Shown here piece by piece: positions 1 to 7,629 of a DNA stretch of 33,811 bases. How positions within the stretch are numbered: the stretch's first letter is position 1; each line of letters begins with the position of its first letter. Below the pieces are notes generated by a model. That model ran no database searches, was not told where the DNA came from, and was given only the letters and a program-made list of their open reading frames with translations. The DNA is from Cyanothece sp. BG0011. GTDB lineage: Bacteria; Cyanobacteriota; Cyanobacteriia; Cyanobacteriales; Microcystaceae. The DNA lies in contig NZ_PRLH01000193.1 of assembly GCF_003013815.1 (NCBI RefSeq), positions 1-33,811 on the forward strand, in the 5' to 3' direction. Position numbers and translations under genes: made by a program.

Positions 1-162
1 TACTACATAATGGTGTTTTTCGTACTGTAAAAATAATCCTTGAAAACTAGCGATGAGTAAGTTTAACCCTTCGCAAACGGGAGTGGTAACACTTTTGTCT
101 AATAAGACGGGGTTTTCTCCTACTTCACCAAATGCACGGAGTAAGCCTTGAGCAGTTGCCAT
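1..162 (-). CDS. dps: Dps-family ferritin-like protein (N-terminal part)
   Basis: Partial gene read leftward and cut by the left window edge, leaving 54 codons. The N-terminus starts MATAQGLLRAFGEVGENPV and continues to QYEKHHYVV. The paired histidines after a short helix resemble the start of the Dps ferroxidase region. Dps proteins form dodecamers that oxidise and store iron and shield DNA from peroxide. The ATG at 162 is preceded by AAGGGA about nine bases upstream, a good ribosome site. Only the first helix is visible, so the family call rests on local similarity; another ferritin-like protein is possible. Confidence 0.6.
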   Translation of the reverse strand, partial: MATAQGLLRAFGEVGENPVLLDKSVTTPVCEGLNLLIASFQGLFLQYEKHHYVV

Positions 163-409
163 GTCTGTAATTCCCTTTTTAACGACACTTCTATCATTAA
201 AATACCTCATTTTAGCAATAGTTTATCAAGAGCCTGCAAAATCATCTAAAAAAATTTAACTTTTATCAGCCCCAACCAGGGGAACTCCCTAGTCCCTTCT
301 AGCCTAGGTTGAGCTATAATTTTTTTTGAAAAATAATTGAGAATATCTTGCAGTTGTCTGTTACACTAGGTGAAGAAACAATGACAATTATCTTCAATTG
401 CTTGAGTCC

Positions 410-661
410 ATGAATTTAACCAACCTCCCTCTCGAACCCAGGCAAGTTGTAGAAGTAGATTGGTGCGATCGCTGGATCGTCTACCATCGCCTTCAGGAAT
501 TAGACATTCCCTGCTCTTGTGAAACCCACCAACCCTTGCAGGCCGAGTTATCAGGACCCACAGCCATGATTCAACTGTGGAGTGTGACCAAACAATATTC
601 ATCCTCTCGCCAGGAATTAATCGACTGGCTCAAAGGTTGCTGGAATCTTAATAAGCGTTAA
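410..661 (+). CDS. Conserved small cyanobacterial protein, unknown function
   Basis: Encodes 83 residues from ATG 410; an in-frame TTG at 398 would add four residues but has no clear ribosome site. The protein has no membrane segment. It carries two close cysteines (IPCSCETH) and a C-terminal amphipathic stretch (SSRQELIDWLKGCW). It contains a HIP1 octamer in frame, as resident cyanobacterial genes often do. It is followed after 33 bases by the ferredoxin-like gene on the same strand, so the two may be co-transcribed. I do not recognise the family. Confidence 0.6.
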   Translation: MNLTNLPLEPRQVVEVDWCDRWIVYHRLQELDIPCSCETHQPLQAELSGPTAMIQLWSVTKQYSSSRQELIDWLKGCWNLNKR

Positions 662-694
662 ATGATGAGTTCACGAAATTCTAAATAAAAAATT

Positions 695-1252
695 ATGTCA
701 AAAACTACTACAACCTCCCAATTCCGTCTGATCGGTCAATTAGAAAGTTTTGTCATTAAAAAAGGTGACAAGATTAAATATCTACGAATGAAAGTAGAAG
801 AAAAGGAATATTGGCTGAAAATGCCCAAAAAATTGCGCTCAGAAATGGATATTAAAATGATTCCTGGAACTTGGTTAGAAGTGACAGGAAATCGAGAATT
901 TAAGAAGAAAAAGGGTTTCTTTGAATTAGAAGCCAGTCAGATCAAATTGTTACCAAATCCTGACAAACCTTGTGTGGCTATCGTAGCAGAAACCGAGTCC
1001 TGTGATGCCGGCAAAATTTTAGTTTGTCAGAAATCAAGTTGTTGGAAACGAGGGGGCAAAAGTGTCTGTCAACAATTAGAACAGGAATTAGAGCAACAGG
1101 GATTAAGCGATCGCGTTAAGGTGAAGTTAACGGGATGTTTAAAACAGTGTAAGAAAGGCCCCAACGTCGTTATTATGCCTCATAAAGCTCGTTACTGCCA
1201 AGTACAACCCGGTGAAGTAGACAAATTAGTCAATAAGCATTTTACGACTTGA
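695..1252 (+). CDS. (2Fe-2S) thioredoxin-like ferredoxin domain protein
   Basis: A 185-residue soluble protein. The N-terminal ~90 residues are lysine-rich and beta-strand-like with no family I can name. The C-terminal ~80 residues carry the pattern [11 protein letters not shown] followed about 35 residues later by [16 protein letters not shown]. This is the two-pair cysteine arrangement of thioredoxin-fold [2Fe-2S] ferredoxins, related to the NuoE/HoxE cluster domain. It probably transfers electrons, but the partner cannot be told from the neighbourhood. Its 3' end overlaps the convergent ispF gene by 11 bases. Confidence 0.75.
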   Translation: MSKTTTTSQFRLIGQLESFVIKKGDKIKYLRMKVEEKEYWLKMPKKLRSEMDIKMIPGTWLEVTGNREFKKKKGFFELEASQIKLLPNPDKPCVAIVAETESCDAGKILVCQKSSCWKRGGKSVCQQLEQELEQQGLSDRVKVKLTGCLKQCKKGPNVVIMPHKARYCQVQPGEVDKLVNKHFTT

Positions 1253-1721
1253 CCAATAACACCACTGCATAGACTGCAATACCCTCTTGTCGTCCCACTG
1301 GGCCTAATTTTTCGTTGGTAGTTGCTTTGATCCCTACTTGATCAATATCGATCTGTAAGGTGTGAGCAAGTTTTTCCTGCATGGCCTGAAGATGGGGCTT
1401 CATTTTTGGTTGTTCAGCAATAATCACAGAATCAATATTACCCACTTGCCAACCCCTGGCTTGTATTAACTCGTCTACTTGTTGTAATAATAATAAACTG
1501 TCAGCCCCTGACCATTTAGGATCAGACGGGGGAAAATAGTGACCAATATCTCCTAAACTTAATGCCCCTAACATAGCATCCATAATGGCATGGGTCAGCG
1601 CATCAGCGTCACTGTGTCCTAATAAACCTAAAGAATGGGGAATTTTGACACCACCCAAAATTAACGGGCGATCGGGGACTAAGCGATGAATATCATAACC
1701 GTTACCGATGCGAATGTTCAT
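1242..1721 (-). CDS. ispF: 2-C-methyl-D-erythritol 2,4-cyclodiphosphate synthase
   Basis: IspF converts CDP-ME 2-phosphate to ME-2,4-cyclodiphosphate and CMP in the MEP isoprenoid pathway, which feeds carotenoid, chlorophyll phytyl and quinone synthesis. The 159-residue protein has the usual family length. The metal ligands are visible as GYDIHR (D10, H12) and H44 in [11 protein letters not shown], and the C-terminal signature [15 protein letters not shown] is intact. The start is placed at ATG 1721 because [13 protein letters not shown] matches the family N-terminus; the frame stays open a further 12 codons upstream. It overlaps the convergent ferredoxin-like gene by 11 bases. Confidence 0.95.
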   Translation of the reverse strand: MNIRIGNGYDIHRLVPDRPLILGGVKIPHSLGLLGHSDADALTHAIMDAMLGALSLGDIGHYFPPSDPKWSGADSLLLLQQVDELIQARGWQVGNIDSVIIAEQPKMKPHLQAMQEKLAHTLQIDIDQVGIKATTNEKLGPVGRQEGIAVYAVVLLVKS

Positions 1722-1749
1722 GATAAAACGTTCTATAATTATTGAAACA

Positions 1750-2355
1750 ATGTACAAATTATACGATTTTTTACCCTCTGGTAATGGCTATAAAGTGAGA
1801 TTGTTATTAACTCAATTACAAATCCCTTTTACTCGAATTGAAGTTAATATTTTGAACAATGAAAGCCGAAGTCCAGAGTTTTTAGCTAAACATCCTAATG
1901 GGAAAATTCCACTATTAGAAATTTCCCCTAATCAATATCTAACTGAGTCTAACGCTATTTTATTTTATTTAAGTCAAAATACTAGCTATTTTCCTAATAA
2001 TAATTTTGAACAAGCGCAAGTAATGCAATGGCTGTTTTTTGAACAATATAGTCATGAACCGAATCTTGCAACATCTCGCTATTGGATATCAATTTTAGGA
2101 AAAGAAAAAGAATATAAACAAGCTTTAGAACAAAAACAAAGTTTAGGTTATGCTGCACTCAATATAATGGAGAAGCATCTACAAACACAAGATTTTTTTG
2201 TGGGAAAAACTTATACAATTGATGATATTGGACTTTATGCTTATACTCATGTGGCTGAAGAAGGAGGATTTAGTTTAACTGAATTTTCTTATATTAAAAG
2301 GTGGTTAAACCGTATTGGAAACCAACCGAGATATATTAATATTTCTAACTATTAG
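1750..2355 (+). CDS. Glutathione S-transferase family protein
   Basis: A 201-residue protein with the two-domain GST layout. An N-terminal thioredoxin-like domain ([19 protein letters not shown], then [10 protein letters not shown]) includes the glutathione-binding element [11 protein letters not shown] near residue 70. A helical C-terminal domain carries [19 protein letters not shown], the usual GST helix-6 capping region. The start at ATG 1750 gives the family N-terminus. It is divergent from ispF with only 28 bases between start codons, so both promoters overlap the neighbouring sequence. The substrate cannot be inferred. Confidence 0.85.
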   Translation: MYKLYDFLPSGNGYKVRLLLTQLQIPFTRIEVNILNNESRSPEFLAKHPNGKIPLLEISPNQYLTESNAILFYLSQNTSYFPNNNFEQAQVMQWLFFEQYSHEPNLATSRYWISILGKEKEYKQALEQKQSLGYAALNIMEKHLQTQDFFVGKTYTIDDIGLYAYTHVAEEGGFSLTEFSYIKRWLNRIGNQPRYINISNY

Positions 2356-2385
2356 ATATGTTTAAGATATATATTATTAGTTGAG

Positions 2386-2421
2386 TGTTGGGTTTCGTTG
2401 CCTCTACCCAACCTACAAGAT
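2386..2421 (+). repeat. Dispersed palindromic repeat, left copy
   Basis: The stretch contains GTTGGGT and ACCCAAC, which pair as a short hairpin, followed by CTACAAGAT. An inverted copy lies at 3068-3102 on the other side of the LRR gene with about 34 of 35 positions equal. The TGTTGGGTTTCGTT type is a commonly seen intergenic repeat in cyanobacteria. Confidence 0.7.
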
Positions 2422-2456
2422 TGCGATCACAGTGATTCTATAACTTTTTTGATTCG

Positions 2457-3032
2457 TTACATATCTATTATGTTAGAAATGCATTTAGGATAATAGACAA
2501 TTGGATTATCGTATAAGCTGATGTATTTTAGTTTGGTAAGTTGACAAATGCAATCAGGAATTTCTTTTAATAAATTATCGTCTAAGAACAATTCTTCTAA
2601 ATTATTAAAACGTGAAATATATGAAGGAAGTTTAATTAATTTATTATTTATTAAGTCAAGAGTTTTTAATTTAGTCAACTTAAATTCAAGTGGATTATCA
2701 GGAAATAAATCTATAGAATTAGAGGTTAGTGTTAAATAAAGCAGATTAGGCAATTCAAAAATAGCTGTAGGAATTGAAGAAATGCAGTTTCTCTGTAAAG
2801 AAAGCTCTTCTAAATTCGTAAGTTTAGCAAAGCAACTAGGCAAGTCTTTTATCTTATTATCATCCAAACGCAAATAACGTAACTTGGTTAGTTTTGATAT
2901 TTCAACAGATATATGTTTAATATTATTTCCTTTTAAATCTAACTCCTGTAAGATTTTCATATCGAAAATTTCTGTAGGAAGTTCGGTTAAATTATTATAA
3001 ATAAAAGTATAAAAAGTTGAGTTTATATTCAT
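2457..3032 (-). CDS. Leucine-rich repeat protein
   Basis: A 191-residue protein made almost entirely of about seven leucine-rich repeats of 23 residues, for example LTKLRYLRLDDNKIKDLP and FNNLEELFLDDNLLKEIP. The LxxLxxLxLxxNxIxxLP pattern is the bacterial type also seen in eukaryotic Ras-group LRRs. Such folds bind proteins. There is no signal peptide, membrane segment, kinase or ROC domain, so this is a stand-alone LRR block or a fragment of a larger LRR protein. The gene is very AT-rich and sits exactly between inverted copies of a dispersed repeat (2386-2421 and 3068-3102), suggesting it was moved or is maintained as a cassette. Confidence 0.85.
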   Translation of the reverse strand: MNINSTFYTFIYNNLTELPTEIFDMKILQELDLKGNNIKHISVEISKLTKLRYLRLDDNKIKDLPSCFAKLTNLEELSLQRNCISSIPTAIFELPNLLYLTLTSNSIDLFPDNPLEFKLTKLKTLDLINNKLIKLPSYISRFNNLEELFLDDNLLKEIPDCICQLTKLKYISLYDNPIVYYPKCISNIIDM

Positions 3033-3067
3033 GTTTAAAATTATGTTTTAATACGTTTTTGAAGCCG

Positions 3068-3102
3068 ATCTTGTAGGTTGGGTAGAGGAACGAAACCCAA
3101 CA
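3068..3102 (-). repeat. Dispersed palindromic repeat, right (inverted) copy
   Basis: Reverse-strand copy of the 2386-2421 repeat, reading ATCTTGTAGGTTGGGT then GAGGAACGAAACCCAACA on the + strand. One base is missing or changed at the centre relative to the left copy. The pair brackets the LRR gene. Confidence 0.7.
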
Positions 3103-3182
3103 ATATAATAAATTATTCTATCTATCGTTACTTAAAAAATATTCTACGGCATGCTGAAGTTGATCAGTTCGTGCTTGAATAG

Positions 3183-3572
3183 CTTGAATTTGTTAAAGAT
3201 AATTGGAAAATTACCCATGATCCCTTTAGATTACGTTTAGCAAGAGGTAAAAAGTTATTTATTGATTTAGGGGCAGAAACTTTAATCGCTGCTGAAAAAG
3301 AAACAGCAAAAATAGCTATAGAAATTAAAAGTTTTAGACGTTCTTCTGCCATGAAAGACTTAGAAGAAGCGTTAGGTCAATTTGTATTATATAACCATCT
3401 CTTACAAAGATATGATCCCAACAGAACACTATATTTAGCTGTAACAGAAGACGTAGGTAAAAGAGTTTTTGAAGAGGAAGCAGGTCAAGTTTTATTAGAA
3501 GATGGTATTATTCAATTATTTACCTTTGATCCTATAGCAGAAGAAATCATAAGATGGATAACTCAACCTTAA
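3183..3572 (+). pseudogene. xisH: XisH-family protein, 5'-truncated
   Basis: The reading frame from 3183 encodes the XisH hallmark blocks: WKITHDPFRLR, KLFIDLGAETLIAAEK, KIAIEIKSF and DLEEALGQFVLYN, ending EEIIRWITQP. XisH proteins accompany XisI in cyanobacteria and were first described as factors for excision of the fdxN element in Anabaena; they resemble a restriction-endonuclease-like fold. An in-frame TAG at 3180-3182 precedes the similarity, and no start codon occurs before ATG 3351, which lies after half the conserved region. The first ~20 residues are therefore missing. Just upstream (about 3122-3195) the minus strand reads QIQAIQARTDQLQHAVEYF then a stop, like the tail of another gene, so a deletion or insertion joint near 3190 probably removed the start. 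Confidence 0.7.
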
Positions 3573-3892
3573 ACTATCAAGACATTATCGAAGAGATACT
3601 TAACGAATATATTGACTATTTAGGAGAAGATGAACAAGTCGAGATAGAACTTATTTGCGACTCCAACAAAGGACATTATTTAATCACAGAGATAGGATGG
3701 TCAAACGGATATCGTCTTTATGGGACATTAATCCATATTGATATAATTGACGATAAACTATGGATACAACAAGACGGAACAGAAGAAGGAATTACCGAAG
3801 AATTAGTAAAAAAAGGAATTTCTAAAGATAGAATTGTTCTTGCTTATAAATCATTACAAGAAAGAAAAATTACTGAGTTTGCTGTCTCTTAA
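3554..3892 (+). CDS. xisI: XisI-family protein
   Basis: A 112-residue protein with the XisI pattern: YQDIIEEILNEYIDYL at the N-terminus, VEIELICDSNKGHYLI, GWSNGYRLYGTLIHIDI, LWIQQDGTEEGI and the closing ITEFAVS. It overlaps the xisH reading frame by 19 bases, the usual translational coupling of the pair. XisH/XisI pairs are abundant in cyanobacterial genomes, far outnumbering known excision elements, and their general role is unsettled. Because xisH is truncated here, xisI may be an orphan kept from a decaying pair. Confidence 0.85.
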   Translation: MDNSTLNYQDIIEEILNEYIDYLGEDEQVEIELICDSNKGHYLITEIGWSNGYRLYGTLIHIDIIDDKLWIQQDGTEEGITEELVKKGISKDRIVLAYKSLQERKITEFAVS

Positions 3893-3900
3893 CTTAATAA

Positions 3901-3917
3901 GGTGGGCATTGCCCACC
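3901..3917. repeat. Short hairpin between convergent genes
   Basis: GGTGGGC, three bases, then GCCCACC gives a 7-bp GC-rich stem between the convergent xisI and radical SAM genes. No T-run follows on either strand, so it may be a dispersed hairpin repeat rather than a classical terminator. Confidence 0.45.
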
Positions 3918-3925
3918 CTACCACA

Positions 3926-4432
3926 TTAACTTACTGCTAAAATTAACCGTTGACGATGAACTTTACTTAACTGTAATTCCATCCCCGATATTTTTTCTAA
4001 CATCAACATAACGTGCTGTGGTTGCAACATTGTTCCGTCATTACGACAGCTACCAATATAATGTAACGTTACAGCATTATCCTGATAAGAGTCTAAGGAT
4101 AAACTAGAAAGGCGATCGCGTAAATTAACCGTTTTCTTTTTACCTGACTTAGTTGTTTTCTCCCAGTTAATTTCTGAAGTATCTAAAACATTTTGAACCC
4201 AAGTTTGCCAAGTTTCCTTAGAAAAAAACATCCTCAGTTTCAACTGTCATTAAATAGTCAGCTTCTTCTAATAACCGAGTCGCAGAAGTAGAATTAACTG
4301 ATACTTCTTCTACGTTATAAATAGGAATATCTGAGGGTAAATGTTTCTCTAAAGCGTGACGAAACTTGTTAAGATCCATCATTTCAGTCAACTCGAAATC
4401 CACAATTTCACCATTGCTAGTAACCCCCAACG
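3926..4432 (-). pseudogene. Out-of-frame DUF2344 C-terminal domain of the radical SAM gene
   Basis: Continuation of the radical SAM gene in shifted frames. After LPISFTG at the upstream end, the expected GYHPGPRISIANALTLGVTSNGEIVDFELTE is recovered only if one base is added to the C5 run at 4474-4478. A second break occurs at the A7 run 4222-4228. Removing one base there joins EADYLMTVETEDVFS to KETWQTWVQNVLDTSEINWEKTTKSGKK and the rest of the domain. Both breaks lie in homopolymers, so they are either sequencing errors or recent decay. Codon-level similarity remains high on both sides, which argues against old pseudogenisation. Confidence 0.7.
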
Positions 4433-6502
4433 TTAACGCATTCGCAATAGAAATTCTTGGTCCCGGATGATATCCCCCGTAAAAGAAATGGGTAAGGCTG
4501 CACGACGCACCACCCGATCAAATAACCGCACTAAATCAAGGTGACTAACTAAGGCCATTTCGCCAATTTTACCAAAATAAACCCGAAACCTCTGTAAACG
4601 GTCTTGGTTAGGCTGAAAGTGACCGCTAAAGGAAGGAATAGTAGGGGGTTGCACCACAATGTTATGACCAAAATCTAACCCACAGACCCCACAATGGGAA
4701 CACCCTTCAAAGGCACAGTCGGGAACGGTAGCAGCCTCTAACGCCCGTTCTAAGTCCTCTTGTAACCATTGTTTCTCAATTCCCGTATTAATGTGATCCC
4801 AAGGTAAAGGGGCGTTGTAGGAGTCTGTATTTCCTTCAAAAATATTCCATTCTCCCTCTTCTACCTGACGGTATTTCCAGCTTAACCCGGCTTCTTCGAT
4901 CGCTTGTTCCCAGGCATCATAAGCTTGTTGGGCATTTTCCCACCAGGAGTCCATACCGGCCCCTAATTCCCAGGCGCGACGAATCACAGGGGATAAACGG
5001 CGATCGCCTCGTCCCACAAAATCCTCCATTCCTGAAATTCTCACATCGGTATAATTAGCTTTAACCCCTCTTACACTGCGAAAGGCTTCCCGTAATAATT
5101 CCTGTTTCCGTTTAAACTCTGCTGTAGACACGGAATGCCACTGAAACGGGGTATGAGGTTTCGGGGTAAAATTAGACACCGTAATAGTAAATTGTAGGGG
5201 CTTACGGCCTTTAATTCGACATTCTTGACGTAACCAGCGCACTGTGTCCACAATACCTAAGACATCCATATCGGTTTCTCCGGGTAAACCGATCATAAAA
5301 TAGAGTTTAACCTTATCCCAACCTTGTTCAACTGCGGTTTTGACCCCTCTTAATAACTCCTCATTGGTTAACCCTTTGTTAATGACATCACGCATTCTTT
5401 GGGTTCCGGCTTCTGGGGCAAAAGTTAACCCTGACTTACGGTTTCCCCCGATAATGTTGGCGATATTTTCATCAAACCTATCTACCCGTTGACTGGGTAA
5501 AGAAAGGGTAATATTTTCATCTTTGAGACGGTTTTTAATTTCCGTTCCCACTGCCGGCAGGGCTAAATAGTCCGAACAACTCAGAGAGAGTAAAGAAAAT
5601 TCGTTATGGCCCGTTTCTCTAATACCCCGTTCAATGGTTTCGATAACATCATCTGGTTGTACATCTCTTGCCGGACGGGTTAACATCCCTGGTTGACAAA
5701 AACGACAGCCCCTAGTACAACCCCGTCTTATTTCTACCACTAAGCGATCGTGAATGGTTTCAATAAAGGGAACTAAACCAATGGCATAGGCTGGCATGGG
5801 AGGGGAAACACGGCGTAAAATTCTAGCAGGAACATCAGGCCGGTTGGGAATCACTTCCCCTGCTTCTGTCACGTCATAAAAGCGAGGGACATAAACCCCT
5901 GGAATTTGGGCTAAATCTAATAATAAAGCTTCTTTACTCAGCTTATTGTCTTTGCCTTGTTCAATAATTAAACCAATTTCCGGTAATAATTCCTCTCCGT
6001 CGCCGAGTGCCATAAAATCGAAAAATTCGGCAAAGGGTTCGGGGTTAGAGGTGGCGGTTTGTCCCCCTGCAAAAATTAACGGATAAGTCCCTGAGTCTCT
6101 CTCTTTTGATGTGAGGGGAATTTGAGCCAAAGCGAGCATTTCTAAAATATTGGTCGCTCCTAGCTCATAACTTAGGTTAAAGCCTAATATATCAAAATCA
6201 GTCAGAAAACGACGGGATTCTAAGGCAAATAGAGGCGTATTGCTTTCTCGTAATTTCTCAGCTAAATCGGGGGCGGGTAGATAAGTGCGATCGCACAGTT
6301 GACGAGGCTGAGCATTAAGAATATTGTAGAGAATGATATGGCCTAAATTAGAAGCTCCTAATTCATAAACCTCTGGATAAGTCAACACCCAGCGTACCGT
6401 TGCCTCGTTCCACGGTTTATGTTTAGCTCCCAGTTCGTTACCCAAATAACGGGCAGGTTTATTGATCTCTGGGGTGATCAGTTTTTCAATGGCGATAGTC
6501 AC
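4433..6502 (-). CDS. B12-binding radical SAM protein (TIGR03960-type), frameshifted at the 3' end
   Basis: The protein has an N-terminal cobalamin-binding-like region (YELGASNLGHIILYNILN, then FDILGFNLSYELGATN) and a central radical SAM domain with EIRRGCTRGCRFCQPG, the C-x3-C-x2-C iron-sulfur site. It later has FEGCSHCGVCGLDFGHN, a second cysteine cluster. In cyanobacteria this family is normally one polypeptide of roughly 850-880 residues ending in DUF2344; here the frame stops early as GDIIRDQEFLLRMR because of a homopolymer shift at 4474-4478. GTG 6502 is preferred to TTG 6508 because GGAGG lies seven bases before the GTG and only about two before the TTG. The exact reaction is not known; tRNA or protein methylthiolation-type chemistry is only inferred from related families. 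Confidence 0.85.
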   Translation of the reverse strand: MTIAIEKLITPEINKPARYLGNELGAKHKPWNEATVRWVLTYPEVYELGASNLGHIILYNILNAQPRQLCDRTYLPAPDLAEKLRESNTPLFALESRRFLTDFDILGFNLSYELGATNILEMLALAQIPLTSKERDSGTYPLIFAGGQTATSNPEPFAEFFDFMALGDGEELLPEIGLIIEQGKDNKLSKEALLLDLAQIPGVYVPRFYDVTEAGEVIPNRPDVPARILRRVSPPMPAYAIGLVPFIETIHDRLVVEIRRGCTRGCRFCQPGMLTRPARDVQPDDVIETIERGIRETGHNEFSLLSLSCSDYLALPAVGTEIKNRLKDENITLSLPSQRVDRFDENIANIIGGNRKSGLTFAPEAGTQRMRDVINKGLTNEELLRGVKTAVEQGWDKVKLYFMIGLPGETDMDVLGIVDTVRWLRQECRIKGRKPLQFTITVSNFTPKPHTPFQWHSVSTAEFKRKQELLREAFRSVRGVKANYTDVRISGMEDFVGRGDRRLSPVIRRAWELGAGMDSWWENAQQAYDAWEQAIEEAGLSWKYRQVEEGEWNIFEGNTDSYNAPLPWDHINTGIEKQWLQEDLERALEAATVPDCAFEGCSHCGVCGLDFGHNIVVQPPTIPSFSGHFQPNQDRLQRFRVYFGKIGEMALVSHLDLVRLFDRVVRRAALPISFTGDIIRDQEFLLRMR

Positions 6503-6604
6503 AGACAAACCTCCGGCACTTCCCTAGTCTTTTCCTGTTTTTCTAATATACCGGAAGTGTGGAGGAGTAAGCCAATACTTGATGATCCCAACTCGGTCGG
6601 GACT

Positions 6605-6958
6605 TCAAGCAGCTATGGTAGTATTCAAAGATGCTTCATAGGCTTGACGACTTTCATAGATTTCTAAGGCCCTATCTAACTGGGTTAATTCAAAGATAAT
6701 GCGGACTGATGGTGATAAGGAACAAACACTTAATCTTTTATTAAGACGCTGAGCCAAGCGAAAGGCAGACACAATGGCCATGAGTCCAGCGCTGTCAATA
6801 AATTCTACTTGGTGCATATCCACCAAATAATCCCTATTAGGATTATTACTGACAAATTTAGTTAGTTTTTCTTGAAAATCATCAATGTTAGCAGCAGTAA
6901 TGTAACCAGTGGGTTCTAACACCGCTACTCTTAAATTAATTAATTGACTCCCCATCAT
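6605..6958 (-). CDS. STAS-domain protein (anti-sigma factor antagonist-like)
   Basis: A 117-residue single STAS domain of the SpoIIAA/RsbV type. The phosphorylation loop is VEFIDSAGLMAIVSAF with Ser56 as the predicted phospho-acceptor. RsbV-type proteins bind or release an anti-sigma kinase depending on that phosphate; in cyanobacteria many such proteins serve partner-switching systems with PP2C phosphatases. No kinase or phosphatase partner lies in the window. GAGGG is placed about nine bases before ATG 6958. The long region upstream carries a Pho-box-like repeat. Confidence 0.85.
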   Translation of the reverse strand: MMGSQLINLRVAVLEPTGYITAANIDDFQEKLTKFVSNNPNRDYLVDMHQVEFIDSAGLMAIVSAFRLAQRLNKRLSVCSLSPSVRIIFELTQLDRALEIYESRQAYEASLNTTIAA

Positions 6959-7437
6959 TGGTATATACCCTCAATTTCAAAATTTAGTTTGCTTATGGTA
7001 TGACCAAATTATAATCACTTTTTTGTCAATTGACTCAGTCTTAACCGATTTAATCTATTTTTTTTTAAAGGAATTAACCATAGGTTAATAAGTGGTTAAT
7101 TTATGTGACTGAATCTTGTTTTTTATTTAGTTGAGTTAAATCTGGATTTTCCTCTATCCAAGGGCAGATTTTACCCAAACTTAACCATAATTTGGCCGTT
7201 ACACTGTTGTACTTTGTAAACTAATGAATGACAGTTTAGCATTGTATCAGTTTTTTTGTAAAAAAAAGTTAAGCAAGCTACAAAAGTTAGTCCCCTATTA
7301 ATGGTTTACTAGAGATCATCGCTGTTGTTAAAAAACTCTAAAAATTACAACCTATTGATCTGAGTGGAAGTAAGAGACTTCTCCACACCTACCAACTTAG
7401 CCTAAAATCCCGTGTTGTCAAGAGCGGAGAAAAATCT
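6959..7437. other. Long AT-rich intergenic region between divergent genes
   Basis: About 480 bases with no credible reading frame on either strand. It must hold the promoters of the STAS gene (leftward) and the 61-residue protein gene (rightward). Five TTAACC/GGTTAA elements occur (7041, 7074, 7084, 7095, 7181). An imperfect hairpin, GTGGAAGT with ACTTCTCCAC (7364-7386), lies just before the rightward gene. No RNA gene was recognised. Confidence 0.5.
7082..7100 (-). promoter_or_regulatory. Candidate Pho box (SphR-type)
   Basis: On the minus strand the sequence reads ATTAACCA, three bases, ATTAACCT. Two 8-bp direct repeats spaced by three bases match the layout of the cyanobacterial Pho box (YTTAACCW repeats), except that the first base is A. 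It lies about 125 bases upstream of the STAS gene. An inverted partner ATTAACC at 7073-7079 makes part of it palindromic. Confidence 0.35.
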
Positions 7438-7623
7438 GTGAATAGTCCCCCTTTAATTCGCCAATTAGTTGAAAAAGCTTTATATCTTAAACGATTAACC
7501 CCAGAAATAGAGATGGCCATCAACCATGAGTTAAGTCGTACGGGTTATATTTCTGATGTGGACTACGAGGCTTTGGAGTTACTTATGTCAGAAATGGACG
7601 AAGGACGCATTCGTTTTACTTAG
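7438..7623 (+). CDS. Small conserved hypothetical protein (61 aa)
   Basis: Starts at GTG 7438 with GGAGAA about eight bases upstream. The acidic, helical sequence (MNSPPLIRQLVEKALYLKRL, then YISDVDYEALELLMSEMDEG) has no cysteine and no membrane segment. It looks like the family of very small cyanobacterial proteins that are widely conserved but uncharacterised. It ends seven bases before the convergent MFS gene. Function unknown. Confidence 0.6.
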   Translation: MNSPPLIRQLVEKALYLKRLTPEIEMAINHELSRTGYISDVDYEALELLMSEMDEGRIRFT

Positions 7624-7629
7624 ACTAAC

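Noticed and set aside
366-602. Minus-strand frame of 78 codons
   Set aside because: It lies opposite the better-supported small gene at 410-661 and its protein has no coherent composition.
3901-3917. Classical terminator between xisI and the radical SAM gene
   Set aside because: The hairpin lacks a T-run on both strands; listed only as a hairpin repeat.
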